Assembly (NCBI GenBank): GCA_964418645.1
Contig: CAYQME010000006.1
Location: forward strand, 1-64,000
Direction: 5' to 3'
Source of the DNA: JAADHG01 sp964418645
GTDB taxonomy: Bacteria > Bacteroidota > Bacteroidia > Flavobacteriales > Flavobacteriaceae
DNA length: 64,000 nt
Made by a program: the position numbers and the translations under genes. The notes under the pieces are model-generated. The model saw nothing but the letters and a program-made list of their open reading frames with translations. It had not been told where the DNA came from and searched no databases. Positions 1-7,711 of this stretch are shown in pieces (position 1 is the stretch's first letter; every line of letters begins with the position of its first letter).

Positions 1-418
1 TATTAGGAGCAAATTTCTCTAAATTATCTAAATCTTGTTTATGGTACATTCCCATAACGCCGTCTAAATTTTGCCCAGGCCAACCAAATTTATTGGGTTT
101 ACTTCCTGTAGCAATGATTAACTTGTCGTAATAAAGGCTGTCGCCTTTAGCAAAATGAAGGGTTTTCGTTTTGGTTTCAATACGTTTAACAAAGCCTTTT
201 TTAAGGTCTATTCTATTCTTTTCCCAAAACCAATTTTCGTAAGGTTGTGTATGCTCAAACTTCATGTGCCCCATATAGACATACATTAAAGCCGTTCTTG
301 AGAAAAAATAATCGGTTTCAGCTGAAACTATTGTAATTTTTTTATCAGACAATTTTCTAATATGTCTTGCAGCAGTTATTCCAGAAATTCCGTTGCCAAT
401 TATAACGATATGCTCCAT
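1..418 (-). CDS. NAD(P)/FAD-dependent oxidoreductase, N-terminal part (runs off the left edge)
   Basis: A minus-strand frame opens with ATG at 418 and stays open to the window edge, giving about 139 residues. It begins MEHIVIIGNGISGITAARHI, a classic Rossmann dinucleotide-binding motif (GxGxxG at about residues 8-13). Near residue 105 it has LIIATGSKP, the ATG motif of the pyridine nucleotide-disulfide oxidoreductase family. The C-terminal NAD and dimerisation parts lie outside the window, so the substrate cannot be named; nitrite-reductase or ferredoxin-reductase-like flavoproteins are the nearest recognisable class. It is transcribed away from the GH113-like gene at 515. Its position beside the arsenosugar genes suggests, but does not prove, a redox role there. 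Confidence 0.85.
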   Translation of the reverse strand, partial: MEHIVIIGNGISGITAARHIRKLSDKKITIVSAETDYFFSRTALMYVYMGHMKFEHTQPYENWFWEKNRIDLKKGFVKRIETKTKTLHFAKGDSLYYDKLIIATGSKPNKFGWPGQNLDGVMGMYHKQDLDNLEKFAPN

Positions 419-514
419 ATATTTTGGGTGATATTCAGTATTATGTCGAATGATATGTTAAAACCTTAAAATAATATTTTCAGGTTGTTTAAATTTAGGC
501 AATAATTTTTTTCT

Positions 515-1522
515 ATGAGAGTATTTTATGGAGTTTTTATAGTGCTGTTTATAGCCTCTTGTGCAATGGCTCCAAATCCATCCAAAAAAATAAATGGCGT
601 AAGTTTTGTAGCTTCACGAAAAGCATTGTCTGAAGATCATATTAATCCAATTGTAAATTTAAATGCCAATTATGCAGCAATAATGCCATTTGGATTTATT
701 AGAGATTTAAAACATCCCAAAATTGTTTTTAACACAGATCGGCAATGGTTTGGAGAGACTAAAGAAGGTGTAAAACAATATGCTGAAGTATTTCAAAAGA
801 AAGGGATAAAGATTATGTTGAAACCACAAATTTGGGTTTGGCATGGTGAGTATACAGGGTTTATAGAAATGACAACTGAAAATAACTGGAGCATATTAGA
901 AACTTCATATTCCAAATTTGTTTTAGAGTTTGCTGAATTGGCGCAAGAAATTAATGCAGAAATTTTTTGTATAGGAACAGAATTAGAGAAGTTCATTGAA
1001 GGTAGACCAACATACTGGAAAAATTTAATTGTACAAATAAAGAAAGTTTATAAAGGAAAATTAACTTATGCAGCCAATTGGGACGAATTTAAACGCACCC
1101 CTTTTTGGAATGCTTTGGATTATATAGGGATAGATGCTTATTTTCCTGTAAGTAGTAGTAAAACACCAAACATTGAGGATTGTAAGCAAGGTTGGAAACT
1201 ACATAAGGAGGTAATTAAAGACATTTCCATTAATCATAGTAAACCAATTCTGTTTACAGAATTTGGTTATAGAAGTGTTGATTATACTGGAAAAGAACCT
1301 TGGAAGAGTGATAGAAGCATGACTCAAGTCAATCTTAAAGCACAAACAAATGCCACTCAAGCTCTTTTTGAAGAATTTTGGAATGAAGATTGGTTTGCTG
1401 GAGGTTTTATTTGGAAATGGCACCATAATTACGAAGGCACAGGAGGTCAAAAAAACACACAATTTACACCACAGAACAAACCTGTTGAATATGTTATAAA
1501 AGATATGTATTTAAAGTATTAA
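515..1522 (+). CDS. GH113-like glycoside hydrolase lipoprotein
   Basis: The 335-residue protein starts with a lipoprotein signal (lipobox IASC, Cys16), so it should be anchored in an envelope membrane. The rest reads as a TIM-barrel glycosidase of the GH113 (endo-beta-mannanase) type. CIGTELEKF supplies a candidate acid/base Glu156 at the end of beta-strand 4, and LFTEFGY supplies a candidate nucleophile Glu249 on strand 7. WKWHH near residue 300 fits the aromatic floor of the active site. The gene converges on the TIGR04283-like glycosyltransferase gene, and their stop codons overlap by 4 bp. Mannan activity is family-based inference; the substrate in this context is unknown. Confidence 0.8.
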   Translation: MRVFYGVFIVLFIASCAMAPNPSKKINGVSFVASRKALSEDHINPIVNLNANYAAIMPFGFIRDLKHPKIVFNTDRQWFGETKEGVKQYAEVFQKKGIKIMLKPQIWVWHGEYTGFIEMTTENNWSILETSYSKFVLEFAELAQEINAEIFCIGTELEKFIEGRPTYWKNLIVQIKKVYKGKLTYAANWDEFKRTPFWNALDYIGIDAYFPVSSSKTPNIEDCKQGWKLHKEVIKDISINHSKPILFTEFGYRSVDYTGKEPWKSDRSMTQVNLKAQTNATQALFEEFWNEDWFAGGFIWKWHHNYEGTGGQKNTQFTPQNKPVEYVIKDMYLKY

Positions 1523-2328
1523 ACAATATGCTTTTTGTAGTAACGATGTAATTCTTCAGCTGAAGACCCAAACCACTTTCTCACATAAATTGCCCAAAAG
1601 TGATATTGCAGTTTCCATATACCATTTCTTTTATAGCATCTTGCTGAGGTTTTTATTTTATGTTGAATAATTACAAATTCTTTTCTAGCGTAAAGCGCGT
1701 TAATCAGGATATTGTCTTCATAAATTATGTAGTTTTCATCAAAACCTCCTATATCATTAAATAAGATTTTAGTGATAAACTGACTTTGATCGCCACCTCT
1801 ACAAGCGCGCCACCTAAATTGTGTAAGCCAACTGGCTAAGCGTAACCACCAATGGTTATGGTCAAATTGCATTCTAAAACACCCTGCGAGATTATTTTTC
1901 TCTACTTCTTGAATAATGTATTCATCAAAATGCTTTGGAGGGAAAGCATCAGCATGTAAAAAATATAGAATGTTTCCTGTTGCTACTTTTGTACCAACAT
2001 TCATCTGTTTAGCACGTCCTTTTGACGAGGTTAATAATTTTATGTTAGTTCGGGTGGAATTCTCAATAGAGTATTTTGTATCTAGAACCTCTTTACTGGC
2101 TTCTCGATACAAATCAAATTTGTTTTCGACTGCGCTCAAACTGACATTTGATTCACTCGAAGTGACAAAACTTGAAACTATTTCTTGAGAACCATCAGTA
2201 CTACCTCCATCAACTACAATGATTTCAGATAGATTTTTAATTGAAGAATTTTCAAGCAAATGTTGAAGCAAATTGTTAATGATTTTTGCTTCGTTTAGTA
2301 TAGGAATAATTATTGAAATTTTATTCAT
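1519..2328 (-). CDS. TIGR04283-type glycosyltransferase (arsenosugar-associated), with an internal repeat insertion
   Basis: A 269-residue GT2-fold glycosyltransferase. The N-terminus ISIIIPILNEAKII and the VVDGGSTDG motif (about residues 38-46) form the nucleotide-sugar site, and YFLHADAFPPKHFD carries the DxD-like metal site. The C-terminal half has the GGDQSQFI and GGFDEN motifs of this family. TIGR04283 members co-occur with ArsM/ArsS and are thought to act in arsenosugar glycosylation. Residues of about 55-94 look foreign to the fold and correspond to an inserted dispersed repeat, which makes the protein longer than its relatives. The start overlaps the end of the DUF547 gene by 8 bp, so translational coupling is likely. 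Whether the enzyme remains active with the insert is open. Confidence 0.85.
   Translation of the reverse strand: MNKISIIIPILNEAKIINNLLQHLLENSSIKNLSEIIVVDGGSTDGSQEIVSSFVTSSESNVSLSAVENKFDLYREASKEVLDTKYSIENSTRTNIKLLTSSKGRAKQMNVGTKVATGNILYFLHADAFPPKHFDEYIIQEVEKNNLAGCFRMQFDHNHWWLRLASWLTQFRWRACRGGDQSQFITKILFNDIGGFDENYIIYEDNILINALYARKEFVIIQHKIKTSARCYKRNGIWKLQYHFWAIYVRKWFGSSAEELHRYYKKHIV
2047..2166. repeat. Dispersed palindromic-type repeat inserted in frame in the glycosyltransferase gene
   Basis: Within the TIGR04283-like gene the plus strand reads TTTTCGACTGCGCTCAAACTG, followed shortly by CACTCGAAGTGACA. These word types are typical of intergenic dispersed repeats in Flavobacteriaceae. They fall exactly where the encoded protein loses similarity to its family, between the GSTDGSQEIV and KLLTSSKGRAKQMN motifs. 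The insert adds about 40 codons without breaking the frame. Edges are approximate because they were judged from protein similarity. Confidence 0.6.
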
Positions 2329-3025
2329 TCAAATTCCAGTCGTAATCTTTAAAACTTTTTTTAGCGTTTTGCGAAATGGTAATGTCTGAATAGGTATTTA
2401 AAAAATCAATTAAAGAGCCATTTTGTTTAAAGTCTGAAGCAAACCATTTGAAAATTTTTGAAATTTCAATACTATTTTGAGAGATATTATTACGTTTAGA
2501 ATCTGCTAAAAATTCTTTTGCAGCATGGGTTAGTTGTGTGTCAATTTTTGAAGCTTCAAAAGCCGCATTTTGTAATTTAGGACAAGATAGTGAAGCACAA
2601 ACAATCCCGAAATGAATACGTGGGTCGTCCATTTTACGCAGTATTTTATGTTCAATATCGTTTAGTGTAAAAGATTTACCCCCTAATTTTATAAAACTTA
2701 TATCCCAAGGATTTTTAATGTCTTTAATACTTTTTAAAGGATAATTATCAATTATAAGTTTAATGGTAAAAGCATTGTAAGCATTAATCCAATAGGCTAA
2801 TTTCTCTGCTTTTGTCCAAGAATCTTGTGGGGTGTTTTTAGATAGGGCATTCAAGTAAACTTCCAAATTTTCTTTATTTGCTTTAAATCCTTTATAATCG
2901 ACCTTACCATCATTGTTTACACAAGATTGAAGAATTTCGTTCCATTTAGAATGATCAAAATTTTGTGCAGTAACACTAATGTTGATACCTAAAAAAATAA
3001 ATAGTATAGCTATTTTTAATCTCAT
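2321..3025 (-). CDS. DUF547 domain protein, exported
   Basis: A 234-residue protein with a cleavable signal peptide (MRLKIAILFIFLGINISVTAQ), so it is probably periplasmic or envelope-located. The mature part matches DUF547: WTKAEKLAYWINAYNAFTI followed by the HFGIVCASLSCPKL motif with paired cysteines near residues 143-148. Both are hallmark stretches of the family, whose reaction is not established, although a papain/transglutaminase-like fold has been proposed. The gene lies between the ArsM-like and TIGR04283-like genes with a 15-bp gap to the former and an 8-bp overlap to the latter, so it is co-transcribed with the arsenosugar genes. Its role there is unknown. Confidence 0.85.
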   Translation of the reverse strand: MRLKIAILFIFLGINISVTAQNFDHSKWNEILQSCVNNDGKVDYKGFKANKENLEVYLNALSKNTPQDSWTKAEKLAYWINAYNAFTIKLIIDNYPLKSIKDIKNPWDISFIKLGGKSFTLNDIEHKILRKMDDPRIHFGIVCASLSCPKLQNAAFEASKIDTQLTHAAKEFLADSKRNNISQNSIEISKIFKWFASDFKQNGSLIDFLNTYSDITISQNAKKSFKDYDWNLNE

Positions 3026-3040
3026 CTTTTAAATCTAAAA

Positions 3041-4009
3041 TTAACAACACCCTCCACCATCATAATGGTAGGTGGATTCACTTATAAAGATATCATCTCT
3101 ACCTAAAGCTGCTAAGTTACCAGCTGTTTTATCGCAAATGGCTAAAGGTTGATTTTTAAGCAAAATGTGTCCTGCATTATCATCAACATAATCGTCTTTA
3201 CCAAAGTAAATTGCTGCTTTCCCAGTGAATACACAAGGACCATCACTTGGCATTGGATCTTTAATGGCAGCGACTTCGATAGATTCAATATAGATTAATT
3301 CATCGGTGTCATAATGTTTAGGGTCTAGGATTCTATAGGGTTTTCTAGCTCTAATTTCAATAGTGCCAAAGCCAGCATCGGTAAGCATTTTTACATATTC
3401 AGCAATTGGAAGACTTCCGCTTAAACATAAGGCTCTAAGTCTATCATCATTACGTAAATTTTCATTCATTGGTTGCTCGCAAGTGGGATCGCTCATTACT
3501 AAACGACCATGTGGTTTTAATACACGATACATTTCGGCGATAGCTTTTTTAAGGTCACCTTCTTTAAAAATATTGAATAAGCAATTTTGAGCGGCCACAT
3601 CAATGCTGTTATCATCAATAGGCAAATGAAGGGCATCCCCTTTTTTAAGTTCTACAAATTCACTTTTAAACCAAGGGTTTTGTGCTTCGGCTTTGATGAA
3701 ATTTTTCCGAGATGCTTCCAGCATTTCATCAACAACATCAACACCAATGACACCTCCTTTTTTACGATTGAAATAAGAGAACTGCAAAAGTTCCATCCCG
3801 CCTCCAACACCTACATAAAGCATTTTTGGGTTATTTGTTAAGTCGCGCGCATGAACGGTACTTCCACAGCCATAATTCATTTCCTGCATTATTTTAGGAA
3901 TTTTTAATCCAGGCAATTCCCAAATCGGGTTTGAGGTACAGCATAAACCAACATCTGGCATTAGTGCTGCTTCTTTATATACATCGTGAGTGGTTTTTAA
4001 ATAGCTCAT
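3041..4009 (-). CDS. arsM: Arsenite S-adenosylmethionine methyltransferase-like protein (arsenosugar-type ArsM)
   Basis: A 322-residue class I SAM methyltransferase. The SAM-binding motif I is YVGVGGGMELLQF (about residues 65-77), and the acidic post-motif is GVDVVDEML. Cysteines typical of ArsM are present: QNCLFN (Cys143) and LCLSGSL (Cys195) match the As(III)-binding positions of characterised ArsM enzymes. Further cysteines sit at 23/24, 48 and 177, and the chain ends GGGCC. The likely reaction is stepwise methylation of As(III) to dimethylarsenite in the cytoplasm. The gene is 1 bp from the nucleoside phosphorylase stop codon and in the same orientation, inside the arsenosugar operon. 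Family assignment is strong; exact product and methylation degree are inferred. Confidence 0.88.
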   Translation of the reverse strand: MSYLKTTHDVYKEAALMPDVGLCCTSNPIWELPGLKIPKIMQEMNYGCGSTVHARDLTNNPKMLYVGVGGGMELLQFSYFNRKKGGVIGVDVVDEMLEASRKNFIKAEAQNPWFKSEFVELKKGDALHLPIDDNSIDVAAQNCLFNIFKEGDLKKAIAEMYRVLKPHGRLVMSDPTCEQPMNENLRNDDRLRALCLSGSLPIAEYVKMLTDAGFGTIEIRARKPYRILDPKHYDTDELIYIESIEVAAIKDPMPSDGPCVFTGKAAIYFGKDDYVDDNAGHILLKNQPLAICDKTAGNLAALGRDDIFISESTYHYDGGGCC

Positions 4010-4010
4010 A

Positions 4011-4823
4011 TTATAGGGTCTTTATTAATTCTTTAAATAATGTTATCATATTTGGCTCAGCTTTTACAGCTATAGCAATAATTTCTGCAATATCAACAGG
4101 TTTTAAGTTATTTGGGTCGCATTCATCTGTTAAAACTGACACTGCTACCACTTTTAAATTTAAATGATTGGCTACAATTATTTCGGGAACGGTACTCATT
4201 CCAACAGCATCAGCTCCAATAAATTTAAGCATTTTGTATTCGGCTCGAGTTTCCAATTGTGGCCCAACCACACTAGCATAAACACCTTTATGGAGTGTTA
4301 TCGTATGGTTTTTAGCAATAGTTTCAAATCTAGTGTTTATCTCTGTGTCATAAGGCGCACTCATATCTGTAAAGCGTTTACCTAATTCTTCTACTCCTTT
4401 AAACGCTAGTGGTGAGCTTCCTTGAAGATTAATGTGATCATCAATAAGCATTAGCTCTCCTTTTTTAAAGTTGAGATTTATAGCTCCTGCAGCATTAGAA
4501 ACTAAAAGCGTTTTAATACCTAATTTTTCCATCACGCGCACAGGGTAGGTCACATCTTGTAATGAATAACCTTCGTATAAATGAAAGCGTCCTTGCATGA
4601 CCATTACTTTTTTGCTTTCTAAAATGCCGTAAATAAGTTTGCCCTTATGAAACTCGACTGAAGCCGTTGGGAAATTTGGAATGTGATTGTAACTTACTTC
4701 TTTTAAAATCTCAATTTCATTAACAAGCAACCCCAATCCTGTGCCTAGAATGATGCCTATTTCTGGATTATCAAATCCTTTTTCTTGTAAATATGAAGCA
4801 GTTTCGTCTATGTATTTATTCAT
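4011..4823 (-). CDS. Purine nucleoside phosphorylase (trimeric PNP/MTAP family)
   Basis: A 270-residue trimeric PNP. Visible motifs are GTGLG (27-31, phosphate loop), GRFHLYEGY (78-86), SNAAGAIN (109-116), GPQLETRAEY (187-196, base-contacting Glu191) and GADAVGMSTVPE (203-214). Where mammalian PNP has the base-specifying Thr-Asn pair (T242-N243), this protein reads LTDECD, placing Asp233 at the Asn position. Asp there is known to favour 6-aminopurines in the human N243D mutant. In this operon the natural role may be phosphorolysis of adenine from an arsenic-substituted 5'-deoxyadenosine. It overlaps the TIGR04282-like stop codon by 4 bp. General purine salvage remains possible. Confidence 0.9.
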   Translation of the reverse strand: MNKYIDETASYLQEKGFDNPEIGIILGTGLGLLVNEIEILKEVSYNHIPNFPTASVEFHKGKLIYGILESKKVMVMQGRFHLYEGYSLQDVTYPVRVMEKLGIKTLLVSNAAGAINLNFKKGELMLIDDHINLQGSSPLAFKGVEELGKRFTDMSAPYDTEINTRFETIAKNHTITLHKGVYASVVGPQLETRAEYKMLKFIGADAVGMSTVPEIIVANHLNLKVVAVSVLTDECDPNNLKPVDIAEIIAIAVKAEPNMITLFKELIKTL

Positions 4824-5491
4824 CTTTTGATGAGCGCTTTTAATTCTTCAATATCTTTAATGTCTTCATAAACATCAATATCATTTAATACTTTAAGCAA
4901 AAATACGCTTTCACTTTGTAAGTCGTTTATAGTATTTTGAAAAACAGTATCAGTTCCCCATTTTTTATTTTTAAACACTTGAGGATGTAAGGTTTTCATG
5001 CCTAGTAAATAATAACCACCATCTTTAGCAGGACCGATAACTACATCGTGATTTTCTAATTTATGAAATGCATCTTCAATATGCTTTGGTTGTAAATCGA
5101 AAATGTCGCTTCCAAGGATAACAATTTCTTTATAACCTAATAAAAATAACTCATTAAAAGCATTTTCCATTTTCATTCCTAAATCTTCTCCATATTGTAA
5201 CTTTTTTCTAAATAAAGTAGAATCCCAGACATCATTATTATTAATAGATTTTGTGTAAAACACAAATTTATCTGCTTTTATTTGTACAACAGAAGTAGAG
5301 GTGTGTTGTAACAAATGGATATAAATTTTTAAGGCACCTTCGTCACCAATAGTTTTAGCTAATCGTGTTTTAACTTTGCCTAATTCTGGATTTCTAGTAA
5401 ATATAATAAGTGCTTTCTTTGAAGTAGGAAAATGAAAATTGTAAGCTATTTCATTATCTCCGTCAGAATCTTTTGTGCTAATTAGTCCCAT
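4820..5491 (-). CDS. TIGR04282/DUF2064 glycosyltransferase-like protein (arsenosugar-associated)
   Basis: A 223-residue protein of the DUF2064/TIGR04282 family, a nucleotidyltransferase or glycosyltransferase-A fold. ALIIFTRNPELGKVKTRLA is the hallmark N-terminal nucleotide-binding segment. EIVILGSDIFDLQP gives the acidic metal site, and GPAKDGGYYLLGM is the conserved substrate loop. The family is regularly found with ArsM, ArsS and TIGR04283 genes. The conserved part begins at about residue 27, so the first 20 or so residues may not be translated as annotated. It overlaps the PNP start by 4 bp, a tight coupling. Its donor and acceptor are not known; activation or transfer of a sugar to the arsenoriboside is the inferred role. 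Confidence 0.85.
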   Translation of the reverse strand: MGLISTKDSDGDNEIAYNFHFPTSKKALIIFTRNPELGKVKTRLAKTIGDEGALKIYIHLLQHTSTSVVQIKADKFVFYTKSINNNDVWDSTLFRKKLQYGEDLGMKMENAFNELFLLGYKEIVILGSDIFDLQPKHIEDAFHKLENHDVVIGPAKDGGYYLLGMKTLHPQVFKNKKWGTDTVFQNTINDLQSESVFLLKVLNDIDVYEDIKDIEELKALIKR

Positions 5492-5523
5492 TTAATATAA
5501 TTTCAAAAAGTATGAAGCGTTTT

Positions 5524-6021
5524 TTAGTTATATATTTTATTTCCTTTTACTAACCATTTACTCCACTCTTTTGAAAACGCATGAATATTCTCAGTCTCTT
5601 TTCCTTCGGAATTAAATACTTTAAATCCTTTATTTTTCCATTCAAAAATTCCACCATATAGATTTAATACATTTGTGTAACCTGCTTTTTTAAGTTTTTT
5701 AGCAATAGTTTCAGAACGAATACCTAATGAACAATACACTACAATATTTTTATTTTTATTTGGTATTTTTTTTTGGATAGAATCTATTTGAAAAAAATTA
5801 TACCCTACATAAATCGCATTCTTTAAATGACTTGTGTTGTATTCATATTGCTCTCTCGCATCTAAAATAACAGCTTCAGTTTTTGGCATTGCCAATTCCT
5901 GAACAGATATATAAGGGATGCTCCTATCATTAAATTGATTTAATAATTTGGAAAGAGAGTTTTGCGCATTATTGGAAAATGTGACAGTAAATACCATTAT
6001 GTAAGAAAAAATTAGTTTCAT
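5524..6021 (-). CDS. Rhodanese-domain exported protein
   Basis: A rhodanese-like domain behind a signal peptide (MKLIFSYIMVFTVTFSNNAQ). The start is set at the Met codon at 6021: it leaves 2 bp to the ArsS stop codon and begins directly with the signal peptide, whereas an upstream Met at 6045 would add a hydrophilic, cysteine-bearing extension overlapping ArsS. DAREQYEYNTSHL is the CH2A motif, and the active-site loop VVYCSLGIRSE carries the catalytic cysteine (about residue 105). The protein should handle sulfane sulfur or a related thiophile outside the cytoplasm. Co-location with ArsS suggests an arsenic-sulfur or redox role, which is inference. Confidence 0.85.
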   Translation of the reverse strand: MKLIFSYIMVFTVTFSNNAQNSLSKLLNQFNDRSIPYISVQELAMPKTEAVILDAREQYEYNTSHLKNAIYVGYNFFQIDSIQKKIPNKNKNIVVYCSLGIRSETIAKKLKKAGYTNVLNLYGGIFEWKNKGFKVFNSEGKETENIHAFSKEWSKWLVKGNKIYN

Positions 6022-6023
6022 TT

Positions 6024-7079
6024 TTATGCAACAGTGCCTTGACAACTACTTCCTGCACCTGCAGTACAACCATAACAGTGTTGCGAAATAATTATGTTTC
6101 TATTTTGAAGCAATTCTTCATTATAATCTTTGATATGCTTTACTTTACTATCAACCTTTAAACCTAAAATTTGATTAAAATCACAATCGTATAACCAACC
6201 ATCCCAACTTATGGAAATAGTATTGGTACACATTACATTTTTAACTGCTGATGGGTTGTAAGCTTCTACCAGAGAATACATATAATCTTCATAGTTTTCT
6301 GAAGCAATTAAATAATCTAAAAATCTTGATATAGGTAAATTTGTAATGGCAAATAAACTATGAAAATTAATATTAAAATCTTCTAATAATGCTTTTTTAA
6401 AGGCATGTTCTAAAGCCTGTTGATCTCCAGGTAAAAATGCTCCTGACGGATTGTAAACCAAGTCTAACTTTAAATTGCTATTTGGCATTCCATAACCTAT
6501 AGCATTCAATTCTTGTAAGGCTTTAATAGATTGGTCAAAAACACCTTCACCTCTTTGTTTATCTGTTTTACCACGTGTCCAATGTGGCATAGAGCTGACT
6601 ACGTGAACATTGTGTTTTTTGAAAAATTTAGGTAAGTCGTAATACTTTTTATTTGTTCTTATTATGGTAAGGTTTGAACGAACTATAAAATCTTTAATTC
6701 CAACTTTTGCAGCTTCTTCAACAAACCATCTAAAATCAGGATTCATTTCGGGTGCGCCACCAGTTAAATCTAAGGTATGTGCTCCCGTTTTTTTAATAAC
6801 ATCCAAACACATTTTCATAGTATCTCGCGTCATGATTTCTTTACGGTCTGGACCAGCATCTACATGACAATGCGAACATACTTGGTTGCACATATATCCT
6901 ACATTTATTTGTAGAATCTCTAATCTATTTGGGCGCAACGGAAATTGATTGGTCTCCCTTATTTTAGTAGCAAATTTTGGAAGTTCATCATGCCTAAAAA
7001 TACCATTAGATAAAATTTCTAATTGTCTATTAGCATTAGCCAATTCACTTTCGCGTTTATGTAGTGATTTTGTAATCAA
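6024..7079 (-). CDS. arsS: Arsenosugar biosynthesis radical SAM protein ArsS
   Basis: A 351-residue radical SAM enzyme. The [4Fe-4S] cysteine triad is Cys64-xxx-Cys68-xx-Cys71 (GYMCNQVCSHCH), followed by the GGAPEM motif (about 107-112) contacting SAM. The C-terminal region has HCYGCTAGAGSSCQG, the auxiliary cysteine cluster characteristic of the TIGR04167/ArsS family. In cyanobacteria ArsS with ArsM yields 5'-deoxy-5'-dimethylarsinoyl-adenosine, so the reaction here should be adenosylation of dimethylarsenite using a SAM-derived 5'-deoxyadenosyl group. It lies 69 bp after the peroxidase-like gene, probably second in the operon. Confidence 0.92.
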   Translation of the reverse strand: MITKSLHKRESELANANRQLEILSNGIFRHDELPKFATKIRETNQFPLRPNRLEILQINVGYMCNQVCSHCHVDAGPDRKEIMTRDTMKMCLDVIKKTGAHTLDLTGGAPEMNPDFRWFVEEAAKVGIKDFIVRSNLTIIRTNKKYYDLPKFFKKHNVHVVSSMPHWTRGKTDKQRGEGVFDQSIKALQELNAIGYGMPNSNLKLDLVYNPSGAFLPGDQQALEHAFKKALLEDFNINFHSLFAITNLPISRFLDYLIASENYEDYMYSLVEAYNPSAVKNVMCTNTISISWDGWLYDCDFNQILGLKVDSKVKHIKDYNEELLQNRNIIISQHCYGCTAGAGSSCQGTVA

Positions 7080-7148
7080 TTGTTTTATTTTTGTTTGGAA
7101 TAAGAAACTTATAAGGTTTTGTTTTGAAAAACAAAACCAACAACCTGC

Positions 7149-7484
7149 TTACATTTCCAATTTATTCACTTTATTCATCATTTGTACTGCATGTACTAAG
7201 GTAGCGCCACTTTCAATAGCCGCCCCAGCATGTACTGCTTCCATCATTTCTTCTTTTGTTAGTCCTCTTTGCAAACCATCTTTAGAATACGCATCAATGC
7301 AATATGGGCATTTCACAACATGGGAAACCGCCAATGCAATCAACGATTTTTCACGTGCTGTTAAGGCACCTTCTTTGAAAACAGAATTGTAATATTCAAA
7401 AAATTTTTCTCCTAATTCTTTACTCCATTCTGTAATATTTCCAAATTTTCTTAAATCTGCTGGATTATAATATGTTTTAGACAT
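7149..7484 (-). CDS. Arsenosugar-associated peroxidase-like protein (AhpD/CMD fold)
   Basis: A 111-residue protein of the carboxymuconolactone decarboxylase/AhpD fold. The redox motif HVVKCPYCIDAYSK carries Cys-x-x-Cys with a downstream helix, as in AhpD-type alkylhydroperoxidases. The short, single-domain form starting MSKTYYNPADLRKFG resembles the TIGR04169 family, which is found beside ArsS. It is the first gene of the minus-strand arsenic operon, with 227 bp free upstream. It may protect or reduce intermediates such as trivalent methylarsenicals; that is inferred from the fold and context only. Confidence 0.87.
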   Translation of the reverse strand: MSKTYYNPADLRKFGNITEWSKELGEKFFEYYNSVFKEGALTAREKSLIALAVSHVVKCPYCIDAYSKDGLQRGLTKEEMMEAVHAGAAIESGATLVHAVQMMNKVNKLEM

Positions 7485-7656
7485 ATAAATACATTTTATA
7501 TTAGTTGCTAATACATTTGCATTAGTTCGGAAAAATATACAAAAGATTACATTAAAGCTGTTAAAAGAAAGTAAAAATTGTAACCCAACTTATAAACGAC
7601 ATAAAATCGATTGAAATTGAAGTAAATTAATGTTTCGTTAAAATATTTTAATAAAA

Positions 7657-7687
7657 TTGATTACTAAATGTCTTTAACTTATTTTTG
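7657..7687 (+). promoter_or_regulatory. Bacteroidota-type promoter upstream of dsbD
   Basis: A TTG at 7657-7659 and TATTTTTG at 7680-7687 fit the Flavobacterium/Bacteroides consensus TTG-N17-23-TAnnTTTG, with a 20-bp spacer. The predicted start of transcription near 7693 leaves a leader of roughly 20 nt before the ATG at 7712. Confidence 0.5.
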
Positions 7688-7711
7688 ATTTTTATTTGTA
7701 TGTAAATAATT

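Noticed and set aside
5524..6045. Rhodanese start at the upstream Met (6045)
   Set aside because: It would put MSRHCCIK ahead of a clean signal peptide and overlap arsS by 22 bp; the Met at 6021 fits both the signal peptide and the spacing.
7485..7560. Consensus promoter for the arsenosugar operon on the minus strand
   Set aside because: Several near matches exist, but none has the TAnnTTTG box at an acceptable distance from the start at 7484.
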